DNA of 64,000 nt from Actinomadura rupiterrae (lineage in GTDB: Bacteria > Actinomycetota > Actinomycetes > Streptosporangiales > Streptosporangiaceae): the NCBI RefSeq assembly GCF_024172125.1, contig NZ_JAMZEA010000018.1, forward strand, positions 124,001 to 188,000. The letters are read 5' to 3'. The notes under the pieces were generated by a model that saw only the letters and a list, made by a program, of their open reading frames with translations, did not search any database and was not told the origin of the DNA. Positions within the stretch are counted from its first letter, which is position 1. Each line of letters starts with the position of its first letter. The position numbers and the translations under genes are program-made. This document shows positions 54,335 through 61,909 of the stretch, in pieces.

Positions 54335-54907
54335 ATGAGAAGCGTCCTGATGAGACGGACGTCGCTGTTGCGCGCGCGACGGACGTCGCTCGCGTGCGCG
54401 CGCGGGGCGACGTCGGCACACGCGCAGCGGACGTCGCCGCCGGGCACGCGGCGCACGGCGCTGGCGTGCGCGCTCGGCGCGGTCGCGCTCACCGCCGGGC
54501 TCGCCGCGCGGGCGGCCCGGCGGCGGCTGGTCGTGGTCACGGTCGAGGGGCGCAGCATGGCCCCGACCTTCCAGGACGGCGACCGCGTGCTGGTCCGCCG
54601 CCGCACCCTCGCGGACGTCCGGAACGGCGACATCGTCGTCCTGGAGCCGCCGTCCACGGGCGAGTACCTCGCCGCCCCGCCGCCGGGCGCGGATGGTCCC
54701 GCCCGGACGATCTGGAACGTCAAGCGCGTCGCCGCCCTCCCTGGCGACCCCATACCGGACGGCGTTCCGGCCGATGCTGGAACGGTCCCGCCCGGGCGGC
54801 TGGCGGTGTTCGGGGACAACCCGGACAGCATCGACTCGCGGCAGCGCGGCCTGTACTCCGGCGAGCGGCTGCTCGGCGTCGTCCTGCGACGCCTGGGCGG
54901 CGGCTGA
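54335..54907 (+). CDS. S26-family signal peptidase
   Basis: 190 residues. After a basic N-terminus and one membrane helix (41-60), the catalytic Ser74 lies in EGRSMAPTFQDGD and Lys130 in WNVKRVAALPGD, with FGDNPDSIDSRQRG as box E. All are standard type I signal peptidase elements. It begins 7 bp after the pseudokinase stop, so the two are co-transcribed. The N-terminal repetitive R-R-T-S-L segments come from an internal DNA repeat. Its position just upstream of two peptides with AKA motifs suggests that it processes them. A second copy of the tail around the stop is seen at 54918. Confidence 0.88.
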   Translation: MRSVLMRRTSLLRARRTSLACARGATSAHAQRTSPPGTRRTALACALGAVALTAGLAARAARRRLVVVTVEGRSMAPTFQDGDRVLVRRRTLADVRNGDIVVLEPPSTGEYLAAPPPGADGPARTIWNVKRVAALPGDPIPDGVPADAGTVPPGRLAVFGDNPDSIDSRQRGLYSGERLLGVVLRRLGGG

Positions 54908-55032
54908 GCGACGGCCTGCTGAGCGGCGACCCGGGCTGCGGCCCGCAGGCCGCCTGAGAGCGGCCAAACCGGCAACTGTCACCAAGATCCACTCGCCGCT
55001 GATCGCAGAAGTCACAACGCGGAACCGGCCTC

Positions 55033-55061
55033 TTGAGCCCTTGATCGCCGCCGGTTAGCTT
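55033..55061 (+). promoter_or_regulatory. Candidate promoter for the peptide operon
   Basis: TTGAGC at 55033-55038 and TAGCTT at 55056-55061 are separated by 17 bp, matching actinobacterial vegetative promoters loosely. It would start transcription about 90 nt before the first peptide gene and includes the inverted-repeat leader. The similarity is weak. Confidence 0.35.
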
Positions 55062-55070
55062 CTGGGCAAG

Positions 55071-55111
55071 CGAGCGCTGGGCGGGTTCCGGAACCGCGTG
55101 CGAAGCGCTCG
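55071..55111. promoter_or_regulatory. Nested inverted repeats in the peptide-gene leader
   Basis: Outer arms CGAGCGCT at 55071-55078 and AGCGCTCG at 55104-55111 enclose a perfect 12-bp palindrome GGTTCCGGAACC at 55084-55095. The element lies between the candidate promoter and the strong ribosome site of the first peptide. It could act as an operator, RNA structure or attenuator. Confidence 0.65.
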
Positions 55112-55158
55112 ACCAGTCCCGCGCCCGGAGCGATCCGGCGTCTATGGAGGTGTTCTCC

Positions 55159-55299
55159 ATGGTCCGTGCCCTCACCCGACTGAGCGACCGCATGCTGGAC
55201 AGGGTCCTGCCGTCCACCAAGGCCAAGGCCGAGGCCTGCTGGTGGACCTCGACCGGCATGCACTGCTGCATCTACGCCGGTCACACCTACTGCACCTGA
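55159..55299 (+). CDS. Cys-rich peptide precursor 1 (RiPP/bacteriocin-like)
   Basis: 46 residues. The leader MVRALTRLSDRMLDRVLPST is amphipathic and basic, not hydrophobic, and ends in KAKA. The core EACWWTSTGMHCCIYAGHTYCT has four cysteines (C27, C36, C37, C45) and several Ser/Thr. The AKA motif before the core resembles a signal-peptidase site. GGAGGTG lies 8 bases before the ATG, a very strong site. It is paired with a 72%-identical peptide 106 bp downstream, and an ABC exporter and S26 peptidase flank both. No known family is recognised. Confidence 0.8.
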   Translation: MVRALTRLSDRMLDRVLPSTKAKAEACWWTSTGMHCCIYAGHTYCT

Positions 55300-55333
55300 T
55301 CAGGCACCTCACCCACCTGATCAAGCACCGCGC

Positions 55334-55357
55334 CCGGTCGGCATCGCGCCCGACCGG
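55334..55357 (+). repeat. Hairpin between the two peptide genes
   Basis: CCGGTCGG at 55334-55341 and CCGACCGG at 55350-55357 form an 8-bp stem around an 8-nt loop. No T-run follows. It could modulate relative expression or processing of the second peptide. Confidence 0.6.
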
Positions 55358-55404
55358 AGACCTCACCCGATCGACCAACCCCCCTGCACCGGAGGTGCCT
55401 TTCC

Positions 55405-55548
55405 ATGGTCCGTTCCCTCACACGCCTCAGCGACCGCGTGCTCGACCGGCTCCTGCCGTCCACCTCGGCCAAGGCCGACACCTGCTGGCGGTCGACGACC
55501 GGCGCCTGGTGCTGCATCGTCGCCGGCCACACCTACTGCCGCTTCTGA
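55405..55548 (+). CDS. Cys-rich peptide precursor 2 (RiPP/bacteriocin-like)
   Basis: 47 residues. The leader MVRSLTRLSDRVLDRLLPST ends SAKA, followed by the core DTCWRSTTGAWCCIVAGHTYCRF. Its four Cys are in the same register as peptide 1, and 33 of 46 aligned residues are identical. Conserved core residues are CW, TG, CCI, and AGHTYC. GGAGGTG precedes the ATG by 7 bases. Two strong, nearly identical ribosome sites imply high and balanced synthesis. No hydrophobic signal is present. Confidence 0.8.
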   Translation: MVRSLTRLSDRVLDRLLPSTSAKADTCWRSTTGAWCCIVAGHTYCRF

Positions 55549-55628
55549 CACCGCCGCTTCTCACGCGGCGTCCGAAGCCGTACGCGAACCGCCGCTGACG
55601 CGGCCGTGACATGAAGGGAGCGACGCTC

Positions 55629-57467
55629 GTGACCCCGTCGCCGGTGACCGTGCCGCTGCGGCGGCGGCTCGCGAGCGTCGCCTTCCTGACGTGGCGGGCG
55701 GATCCGCGCGCCACGCCGGTGGCCGTCGCGCTCGCGGTGCTGGCGGGCCTCGCTCCGGTCGCGACCGCGTGGCTGACCAAGCTCGTCCTGGACGCGCTGT
55801 CCGCGGGCGAGGGCCGCTCCACGCTGCTCCCCCTGGCCGCCGGGCTCGCCGCGTGCGGGTTGTCGATGACGGCCCTGCCGCACGCGTCCACCTACGTCCA
55901 GAAGCAGCTGAAGCGGTCCGTCCGGGCGCTGGCGTCGGACCGGCTGTTCCGCGCCGTGAACGCCGACGCGGGCCTGCGCCGATTCGAGAGCCCCGGGTTC
56001 CAGGACACGCTCCGCCTGGCCCGCGAGTCCAGCGAGAACGCCCCGGAGCGGCTGGTCTCCGGCGCGCTCGCGATCGCGCAGTCGGCGCTGCTGCTGTCCG
56101 GGTTCGTCGGGACGCTGCTGGTGGTCAACCCCTGGCTGGTCGCGGTGATCTTCCTGGCCGCGCTGCCGTCCGCGTGGATCCAGCTCGGGCTGAGCCGCGA
56201 GCGCGCCCGCACGATGTGGGGCATCAGCCCCGGGCTGCGCCGCCAGATCTTCTACGGCGAGCTGCTGACCAGGCCGGAGGCCGCCAAGGAGGTGCGGCTG
56301 TTCGGGCTCGGCGGCTTCTTCCGCGGCCGGATGCTGGGCGAGCTGCGCGCCACCGACGCCGCCGAGCGCCGCGTGGACGTCGCGACGCTGCGCCGCCAGG
56401 GGCTGCTGGCCCTGCTCGGCGGCGCGGTCGCGGCCGGCGGGCTCGTGTGGGCGGTGCTGGCCGCCGCCTCGCACCGGATCTCGCCCGGCGACGTGACGAT
56501 GTTCGTCGCGGCCGTCGCCGGGGTGCAGACCGCGCTCGCGCAGATCGTGGACCGCTGGGCGGACGCCCACCAGGCGCTCCTGCTGTTCGGGCACTTCGTG
56601 ACCATCACCGAGGCCGAGCCGGACCTGCCCGTCCGCGCGGACCCGCGTCCCGTCCCGGAGATGCGGCGCGGCGTCGAGCTGCGGGACGTGTGGTTCCGCT
56701 ACGCCGAGGACCAGCCGTGGGTGCTGCGCGGGATCGACCTGGTCGTCCCGCACGGGAAGAGCCTGGCGCTGGTCGGCGTGAACGGCGCGGGCAAGAGCAC
56801 CCTCGTCCGGCTGCTCTGCCGCCTCTACGACCCCGACCGCGGCTCCCTCACCTGGGACGGCACGGACCTGCGCGATCTCGACCCCGCCGAGCTGCGCGAC
56901 CGCGTAGGCGTCGTCTTCCAGGACTTCATGGAGTACGACCTGACGGCGTCCGAGAACATCATGCTCGGCGACCTCGCCGCACAGGACGATCCGGAGCGGA
57001 TCCAGGCCGCCGCGCGCCGCGCCGGCGTCCACGAGGCTCTCAGCGACCTTCCCCAGGGCTACGACACGATGCTGAGCAAGATCTTCGCCGGGAGCGGCGA
57101 CGCGTCCGGTGCGGCGCTCTCGGGCGGGCAGTGGCAGCGGCTCGCGCTGGCCCGCGCGCTGCTGCGGGACGACCGGGACCTGCTGCTGCTCGACGAGCCC
57201 AGCTCCGGCCTGGACGCCGAGGCCGAGCACGCCGTGCACGCGTCGCTGCGCGCGCACCGGGCGGGCCGGACGAGCGTGCTGATCTCGCACCGCCTCGGCG
57301 CGGTGCGCGAGGCCGACCTCATCGTCGTCCTGGCGGACGGGCGGATCGCCGAGCGCGGCACGCACGACGAGCTGATGGCGCTGGACGGCGAGTACGCGCG
57401 CCTGTTCACCCTCCAGGCGAGCGGCTACGTCTCAGGAACCGACCACGCGGCCGCGGCGGGCCGGTGA
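55629..57467 (+). CDS. ABC exporter, fused permease and ATPase
   Basis: 612 residues. An N-terminal membrane domain is followed by an ATPase domain with Walker A GVNGAGKST, signature LSGGQWQRLALARALL, Walker B LLLLDEPSSGLD and a late SHRLGAVREAD switch. It is a half-transporter working as a homodimer, like peptide or lipid exporters. It has no C39 peptidase domain, so precursor cleavage must be done elsewhere. The GTG at 55629 follows AAGGGAG; ATG 55611 lacks a site. It begins 80 bp after the second peptide gene and is the likely exporter of those peptides. Confidence 0.9.
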   Translation: MTPSPVTVPLRRRLASVAFLTWRADPRATPVAVALAVLAGLAPVATAWLTKLVLDALSAGEGRSTLLPLAAGLAACGLSMTALPHASTYVQKQLKRSVRALASDRLFRAVNADAGLRRFESPGFQDTLRLARESSENAPERLVSGALAIAQSALLLSGFVGTLLVVNPWLVAVIFLAALPSAWIQLGLSRERARTMWGISPGLRRQIFYGELLTRPEAAKEVRLFGLGGFFRGRMLGELRATDAAERRVDVATLRRQGLLALLGGAVAAGGLVWAVLAAASHRISPGDVTMFVAAVAGVQTALAQIVDRWADAHQALLLFGHFVTITEAEPDLPVRADPRPVPEMRRGVELRDVWFRYAEDQPWVLRGIDLVVPHGKSLALVGVNGAGKSTLVRLLCRLYDPDRGSLTWDGTDLRDLDPAELRDRVGVVFQDFMEYDLTASENIMLGDLAAQDDPERIQAAARRAGVHEALSDLPQGYDTMLSKIFAGSGDASGAALSGGQWQRLALARALLRDDRDLLLLDEPSSGLDAEAEHAVHASLRAHRAGRTSVLISHRLGAVREADLIVVLADGRIAERGTHDELMALDGEYARLFTLQASGYVSGTDHAAAAGR

Positions 57468-57492
57468 GGCGGCGGCCAGGCAGGTGAGGCGG
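57463..57492 (+). repeat. Partial 20-bp tandem repeat at the ABC stop codon
   Basis: GGTGAGGCGG at 57463-57472, containing the TGA stop, recurs exactly 20 bp later at 57483-57492. It resembles the other stop-spanning duplications of this window. Confidence 0.7.
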
Positions 57493-57512
57493 TAGGCCGC
57501 TGCGGCGGGCGG

Positions 57513-58178
57513 CTAGAGGGTCTCGCAGGCGTCGGCGAGGACTTCGAGGAGGCGCAGGGGGTCGGGGAGCGGGGCGTTCTCGGGCGGCCGGATCCAGCCG
57601 ACCGTCCGGCCATAGGTAAGGACGGACTGCGGCGCGACCACGTAGCTGTCGCGGCAGTGCCAGCGCATGCCGGGCGTCTCGGTGACGGTCTCGGGCGAGC
57701 AGTCGAGGTGGCAGGACCACCATTCGTCCTCGTCCACGGGGGCGCCTCGGGTGGCGACGAAGAACAGGTAGCGCTCGTCGGCGACGCTGGCGACCGGGCC
57801 GACCGCGAGGCCCTCGGCCTCAAGCCGGGCCAGGGCCTTCGCCCCCGCCTCGGACGGGACGTCGAAGACGTCGAAGACGCGCCCGGTCGGAAGGATGATG
57901 TTGGCGTCGGGCCGCTCGGTCCACCACCGGTCGATCACGGCGGGGTCGACGCTGGCCTGGATGGCCCACGTGGCGGCGACGGGATGGGCGGCCGGGTCGG
58001 GACAGCCGACGCGGTCGCAGGAGCAGGCGCGGTCGCGGCCCACATGGGCGCCGGGTACGCAGGGCCAGCCGAGGGCGGCGTACGCGTGCGCCGCCTCCTT
58101 CATGGGGCGCGGCCGTTCGCGGGTCCGTTTGCTCCTGCCGCCCGAGACCGCAAGCACGATGACGCCCCCCATCACCAC
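57513..58178 (-). CDS. Primase-polymerase (Prim-Pol) domain protein
   Basis: 221 residues resembling the N-terminal domain of bifunctional DNA primase/polymerase: YAALGWPCVPG, a CSCDRVGCPDPAAHP cluster, DRWWTERPDANIILPTGR and FDVFDVPSEAG. The CSC-x4-C segment is common in actinobacterial members. No helicase domain follows, so it is a stand-alone protein of uncertain function, perhaps from an old mobile element. ATG 58178 is used; an in-frame ATG at 58103 gives a homologue-like N-terminus. Confidence 0.75.
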   Translation of the reverse strand: MVMGGVIVLAVSGGRSKRTRERPRPMKEAAHAYAALGWPCVPGAHVGRDRACSCDRVGCPDPAAHPVAATWAIQASVDPAVIDRWWTERPDANIILPTGRVFDVFDVPSEAGAKALARLEAEGLAVGPVASVADERYLFFVATRGAPVDEDEWWSCHLDCSPETVTETPGMRWHCRDSYVVAPQSVLTYGRTVGWIRPPENAPLPDPLRLLEVLADACETL

Positions 58179-58347
58179 GGGACCGGATCACCGGCCCCAT
58201 CCGGCTCTCTTGATAGTCGATGATGCCGGTCGGGGGATCGCGCGGACACGGCAACCCCCCGGAAACGGTCCCAAGTGACTAGGAGGAAGTGATCCCCGGC
58301 AATTGATCACCTACCTCGCGGCCGGTTCCGGCCCCCGCCGGCCGGGC

Positions 58348-59331
58348 TCAGCCCAGCTTCCGGGCGACCTCGGTCGCGTAGTAGGTGAGGATCATGTCGG
58401 CGCCGGCCCGGCGGATCGCGGTCAGCGACTCCATGATCGTGCGGTCCCGGTCCAGCCAGCCGTTCGCGGCGGCGGCCTCGATCATCGCGTACTCGCCGCT
58501 GACCTGGTAGGCGGCGACGGGCACGTCCACCGCGTCCCGGACGCGCCGGACGATGTCCAGGTACGCCCCGGCGGGCTTCACCATGACCATGTCGGCGCCC
58601 TCGTCCAGGTCGAGGAAGGCCTCGCGCAGGGACTCGTCGGCGTTGGCCGGGTCCTGCTGGTAGGAGGCGCGGTCGCCGAACTGCGGCGCGCACTCGGCGG
58701 CCTCGCGGAACGGGCCGTAGAAGGCGGACGCGTACTTGACCGAGTAGCCCAGGATCGACACGTTCTCGTGGCCCGCCGCGTCCAGCGCGGAGCGGATCGC
58801 CTCGACCTGGCCGTCCATCATCCCGGACGGCGCGATCACGGCGGACCCGGCGGCGGCCTGCGAGACCGCGACCGACGCGTACCGCTCCAGCGTCGCGTCG
58901 TTGTCGACCTCGCCGGACGCGGTGAGGACGCCGCAGTGGCCGTGGTCGGTGAACTCGTCCAGGCACGCGTCGGTCATGATCACGGTCGAGTCGCCGAGGT
59001 CGGCCACCAGGTCGCGGACCGCCGACTGGACGATCCCGTCGGACGCGTCGGCGCCGGAGCCCACGGCGTCCTTCAGGATCGGGACGCCGAACAGGATGAT
59101 GCCGCCGACGCCCGCCTCGACCGCCTCGTGCGCGGCCTTGCGCAGCGACTCGCGGGTGTGCTGGACGACGCCGGGCATGGACCCGATCGGCTGCGGCTCG
59201 GCGATGCCCTCCTTGACGAACATCGGCAGGATCATGTCGGCCGGGGCGAGCCGGGTCTCGGCGGTCAGCCGGCGCAGCGCGGGGGTGCGGCGCAGGCGGC
59301 GCGGCCGGGCGACGGGGAACTGGGCGGACAT
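58348..59331 (-). CDS. hemB: Porphobilinogen synthase (delta-aminolevulinate dehydratase)
   Basis: 327 residues. The catalytic lysines lie in GYSVKYASAFYGPFREA and MVMVKPAGAYLD. The metal-binding segment reads DACLDEFTDHGHCG, with Cys, Asp, Cys at the positions that are all Cys in the Zn-type enzyme, a hybrid pattern. It condenses two 5-aminolevulinates to porphobilinogen. The ATG at 59331 lies 9 bases after GGAG. It closes the rex-hemACD-hemB set. Confidence 0.93.
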   Translation of the reverse strand: MSAQFPVARPRRLRRTPALRRLTAETRLAPADMILPMFVKEGIAEPQPIGSMPGVVQHTRESLRKAAHEAVEAGVGGIILFGVPILKDAVGSGADASDGIVQSAVRDLVADLGDSTVIMTDACLDEFTDHGHCGVLTASGEVDNDATLERYASVAVSQAAAGSAVIAPSGMMDGQVEAIRSALDAAGHENVSILGYSVKYASAFYGPFREAAECAPQFGDRASYQQDPANADESLREAFLDLDEGADMVMVKPAGAYLDIVRRVRDAVDVPVAAYQVSGEYAMIEAAAANGWLDRDRTIMESLTAIRRAGADMILTYYATEVARKLG

Positions 59332-59399
59332 ATCGGTCATCTCCAGACGAACGAAAACGGCGGGCGCGCCGGGGTCACCGGGCGCCCGCCGCGGGGTCA

Positions 59400-60992
59400 C
59401 TACTTGCGGCGGCGCGCGCCCCGGCGCATCTGGCTGGGCTTGCGCAACGGGTCGCCGTTCTCGATCTGGGCGGCCCTCCGACTCGCACCGTACTCCGCGA
59501 GGGCCTCGGCCAGCGCGGAGACCGACGGCTTGGGCGACATCACGTCCACCCGCAGGCCGTACTCCTCGGCGGTCTTGGCCGTCTGCGGGCCGATGCACGC
59601 GATGACGGTCACGTTGTGCGGCTTGCCGGCGATGCCGATGAGGTTCTTCACCGTGGACGACGAGGTGAACAGCACCGCGTCGAACCCGCCGCCCTTGATC
59701 GCCTCGCGGATCGGCGCGGGCGGCGGCGCGGCCCGGACGGTCCGGTAGGCGGTCACGTCCTCGCACTCCCAGCCGAGGTCGGTCAGGCCCGCGATGAGCG
59801 TGTCGGTGGCGATGTCGGCGCGCGGCAGCAGCACCCGGTTGATCGGGTCGAGGTCCTCGTCGTAGGGCGGCCACACCTCGACCAGGCCCTCGGACGACTG
59901 CTGCCCGGACGGCGTGAGGTCGGGCTGGACGCCGAACTCGGCCAGCGCCCGCGCGGTCGCCTCGCCGACGGCCGCGACCTTCAGCCCGGCGAACGCGCGC
60001 GCGTCGAGGCCGTAGTCCTGGAACTTCTCCTTCACCGCGCGGACGGCGTTGGTGGAGGTGAACACCACCCACTCGTACCGGCCGGTGACCAGGCCCTTGA
60101 CCGCGCGCTCCATCTGCTGCGGGGTGCGCGGCGGCTCGACCGAGATCGTCGGCACCTCGTCCGGGACTGCGCCGTAGGAGCGCAGCTGCTCCGACAGCGA
60201 GGCGGCCTGCTCCTTGGTGCGCGGCACCAGCACCCGCCAGCCGAACAGCGGCTTGGCCTCGAACCAGCCGAGCCGGTCCCGCCACCTCACCACGTCCCCG
60301 ACGATGATCATCGCCGGTACCTCCATGCCCTTGGCCTCGGCGGCCAGGCGCTTGAGGTCGGAGACCACGGTCTCCTGCTCGGTGGTGGTGCCGAGCATGG
60401 TCATCGCGGCCGGGGTGGAGTCGGGGCGGCCGACCGCGATCAGCGACTTGCAGACCTCGGCGACCGAGTGCTCCGCGCCGGCGATCACGAGCGTGGCGCC
60501 CTGGTCGGAGAACTCCGCCCAGTCGACACCGCCCTCGGACGCGTCGATGAACCGCACCTCGCGGTGCTTGTCGTCGGTCAGCGGGATGCCCGCGTACCCG
60601 GGCACGCCGGTCAGCGACGACACCCCGGACACGATCTCGAACGCGACGCCCGCCTTGTGCAGGGCCTCGCCCCAGGACGCCATCTCGCAGGCCAGCGCCG
60701 GGTCGCCCAGGAACAGCCGGACCACCCGGCGGCCCGCGCGGGCGTGCTTCACGGCGAGCTTCACCGGGTCGGCGACCTCGGCGGAGTCGAGCAGCTCGGC
60801 GTCCGCGCGGCGGTGCTCCAGCACCTCCGGGTGGACCCGCGCGACCGGCGCGATCACCACGTCCGCGCCGCCGAGCACCTCCACCGCGCGCAGGGTGAGC
60901 AGTTTCGGGTCGCCCGGTCCGGTGCCGACGAGGAACACCCGGCCGGCGTCCGGGTCGGTCACGGGACGGCCGGGGACGTTAGCGGGGCTCAC
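59400..60992 (-). CDS. hemD: Uroporphyrinogen-III methyltransferase/synthase fusion (CobA-HemD)
   Basis: 530 residues with two domains. Residues 1-250 are the SAM uroporphyrinogen-III C-methyltransferase: VFLVGTGPGDPKLLTLRAVE, FLGDPALACEMASWGE, PGYAGIPLT. Residues 255-500 are uroporphyrinogen-III synthase (VLVPRTKEQAASLSEQL, VVFTSTNAVRAV, VLFTSSSTVKNL). A basic tail ends in RRGARRRK. The fusion channels uroporphyrinogen III to sirohaem or cobalamin as well as haem and is common in actinobacteria. The GTG at 60992 overlaps the hemC stop by 4 bases. Confidence 0.94.
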   Translation of the reverse strand: MSPANVPGRPVTDPDAGRVFLVGTGPGDPKLLTLRAVEVLGGADVVIAPVARVHPEVLEHRRADAELLDSAEVADPVKLAVKHARAGRRVVRLFLGDPALACEMASWGEALHKAGVAFEIVSGVSSLTGVPGYAGIPLTDDKHREVRFIDASEGGVDWAEFSDQGATLVIAGAEHSVAEVCKSLIAVGRPDSTPAAMTMLGTTTEQETVVSDLKRLAAEAKGMEVPAMIIVGDVVRWRDRLGWFEAKPLFGWRVLVPRTKEQAASLSEQLRSYGAVPDEVPTISVEPPRTPQQMERAVKGLVTGRYEWVVFTSTNAVRAVKEKFQDYGLDARAFAGLKVAAVGEATARALAEFGVQPDLTPSGQQSSEGLVEVWPPYDEDLDPINRVLLPRADIATDTLIAGLTDLGWECEDVTAYRTVRAAPPPAPIREAIKGGGFDAVLFTSSSTVKNLIGIAGKPHNVTVIACIGPQTAKTAEEYGLRVDVMSPKPSVSALAEALAEYGASRRAAQIENGDPLRKPSQMRRGARRRK

Positions 60993-61909
60993 GAATCGCC
61001 CTCCCCCATCAGCTGGTCGGCCCCCCGCCCGAGCAGCGCCTCGGCGAGCGCGCGGCCCGTCTCGGCGGCCCGGTCGGGGTGGCCGCTTGCGGACAGCCGC
61101 ACCTGCCGCGTGCCGTCGTGCGCGACGACGGCGGCGGTCACGTGCAGCGTGCTTTCGTTGACGACGGCGTGCGCGCCCACCGGGGCCGAGCAGCCGCCTT
61201 CGAGGACGGCGAGCACCGTGCGCTCGGCGGTCGCGGCGGCGCGGGTCTCGGCGTCGTCGATCGCGGCGAGCAGGGCGACCAGCTCCGGGTCGTCCGCGCG
61301 GCACTCCAGCGCCAGCGCGCCCTGGCCGGGCGCGGGCAGCATGGCGTCCGGCTCGAACACCTCGGCCACGTCGTCCAGCCGCCCGATGCGCTTCAGCCCG
61401 GCGTAGGCGAGCACGACGGCGTCCAGCTCGCCGTCGGTGACCTTGCGGAGCCGAGTGTCGGCGTTGCCGCGGATCGGCACGACCTCGATGTCCGGACGCA
61501 GCGCGCGCAGCTGTGCGACGCGGCGCGGCGAGCCCGTGCCGACGCGCGCGCCCGTGTGCAGGTCGGCCAGCTTGCGCGGGCCGCACAGCGCGTCGCGCGG
61601 GTCGTCGCGGCGCGGGACGGCGGCGAGCGCGATCCCCTCGGCGGGCCCGGTGGGCAGGTCCTTCAGGCTGTGCACCGCGAAGTCCACCTCGCCGGCCAGC
61701 AGCCTCTCCCGGAGCCCGTTGACGAAGACCCCGGTCCCCCCGATCTGCGCGAGCAGTGCCTTGGATACATCACCCTCGGTCGTTACCCCGACTAGCTCGA
61801 CGCCATGCCCGGTGGCCTGCGTCAATGCGTCGGCGACCAGACCGGACTGGGTGGTGGCCATCAGGCTCCTGCGCGTGCCGAGCCGCAGTCGCCGGTCCGA
61901 TTCCGTCAC
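60989..61909 (-). CDS. hemC: Hydroxymethylbilane synthase
   Basis: 306 residues. LRLGTRRSLMATTQSGLVADAL opens the fold, GTSPRR-like GTGSPRRVAQL carries the catalytic Asp/Arg region, and the dipyrromethane-binding Cys lies in LEGGCSAPVGAHA. It polymerises four porphobilinogens into hydroxymethylbilane. The gene overlaps hemA by 4 bases at the start and hemD by 4 at the end. Confidence 0.94.
   Translation of the reverse strand: MTESDRRLRLGTRRSLMATTQSGLVADALTQATGHGVELVGVTTEGDVSKALLAQIGGTGVFVNGLRERLLAGEVDFAVHSLKDLPTGPAEGIALAAVPRRDDPRDALCGPRKLADLHTGARVGTGSPRRVAQLRALRPDIEVVPIRGNADTRLRKVTDGELDAVVLAYAGLKRIGRLDDVAEVFEPDAMLPAPGQGALALECRADDPELVALLAAIDDAETRAAATAERTVLAVLEGGCSAPVGAHAVVNESTLHVTAAVVAHDGTRQVRLSASGHPDRAAETGRALAEALLGRGADQLMGEGDS

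Noticed and set aside
52630..57467. Class III or IV lanthipeptide system, with the pseudokinase as synthetase
   Set aside because: The kinase-like protein lacks catalytic residues and has no lyase or cyclase domain; it has a membrane helix and an external domain instead.
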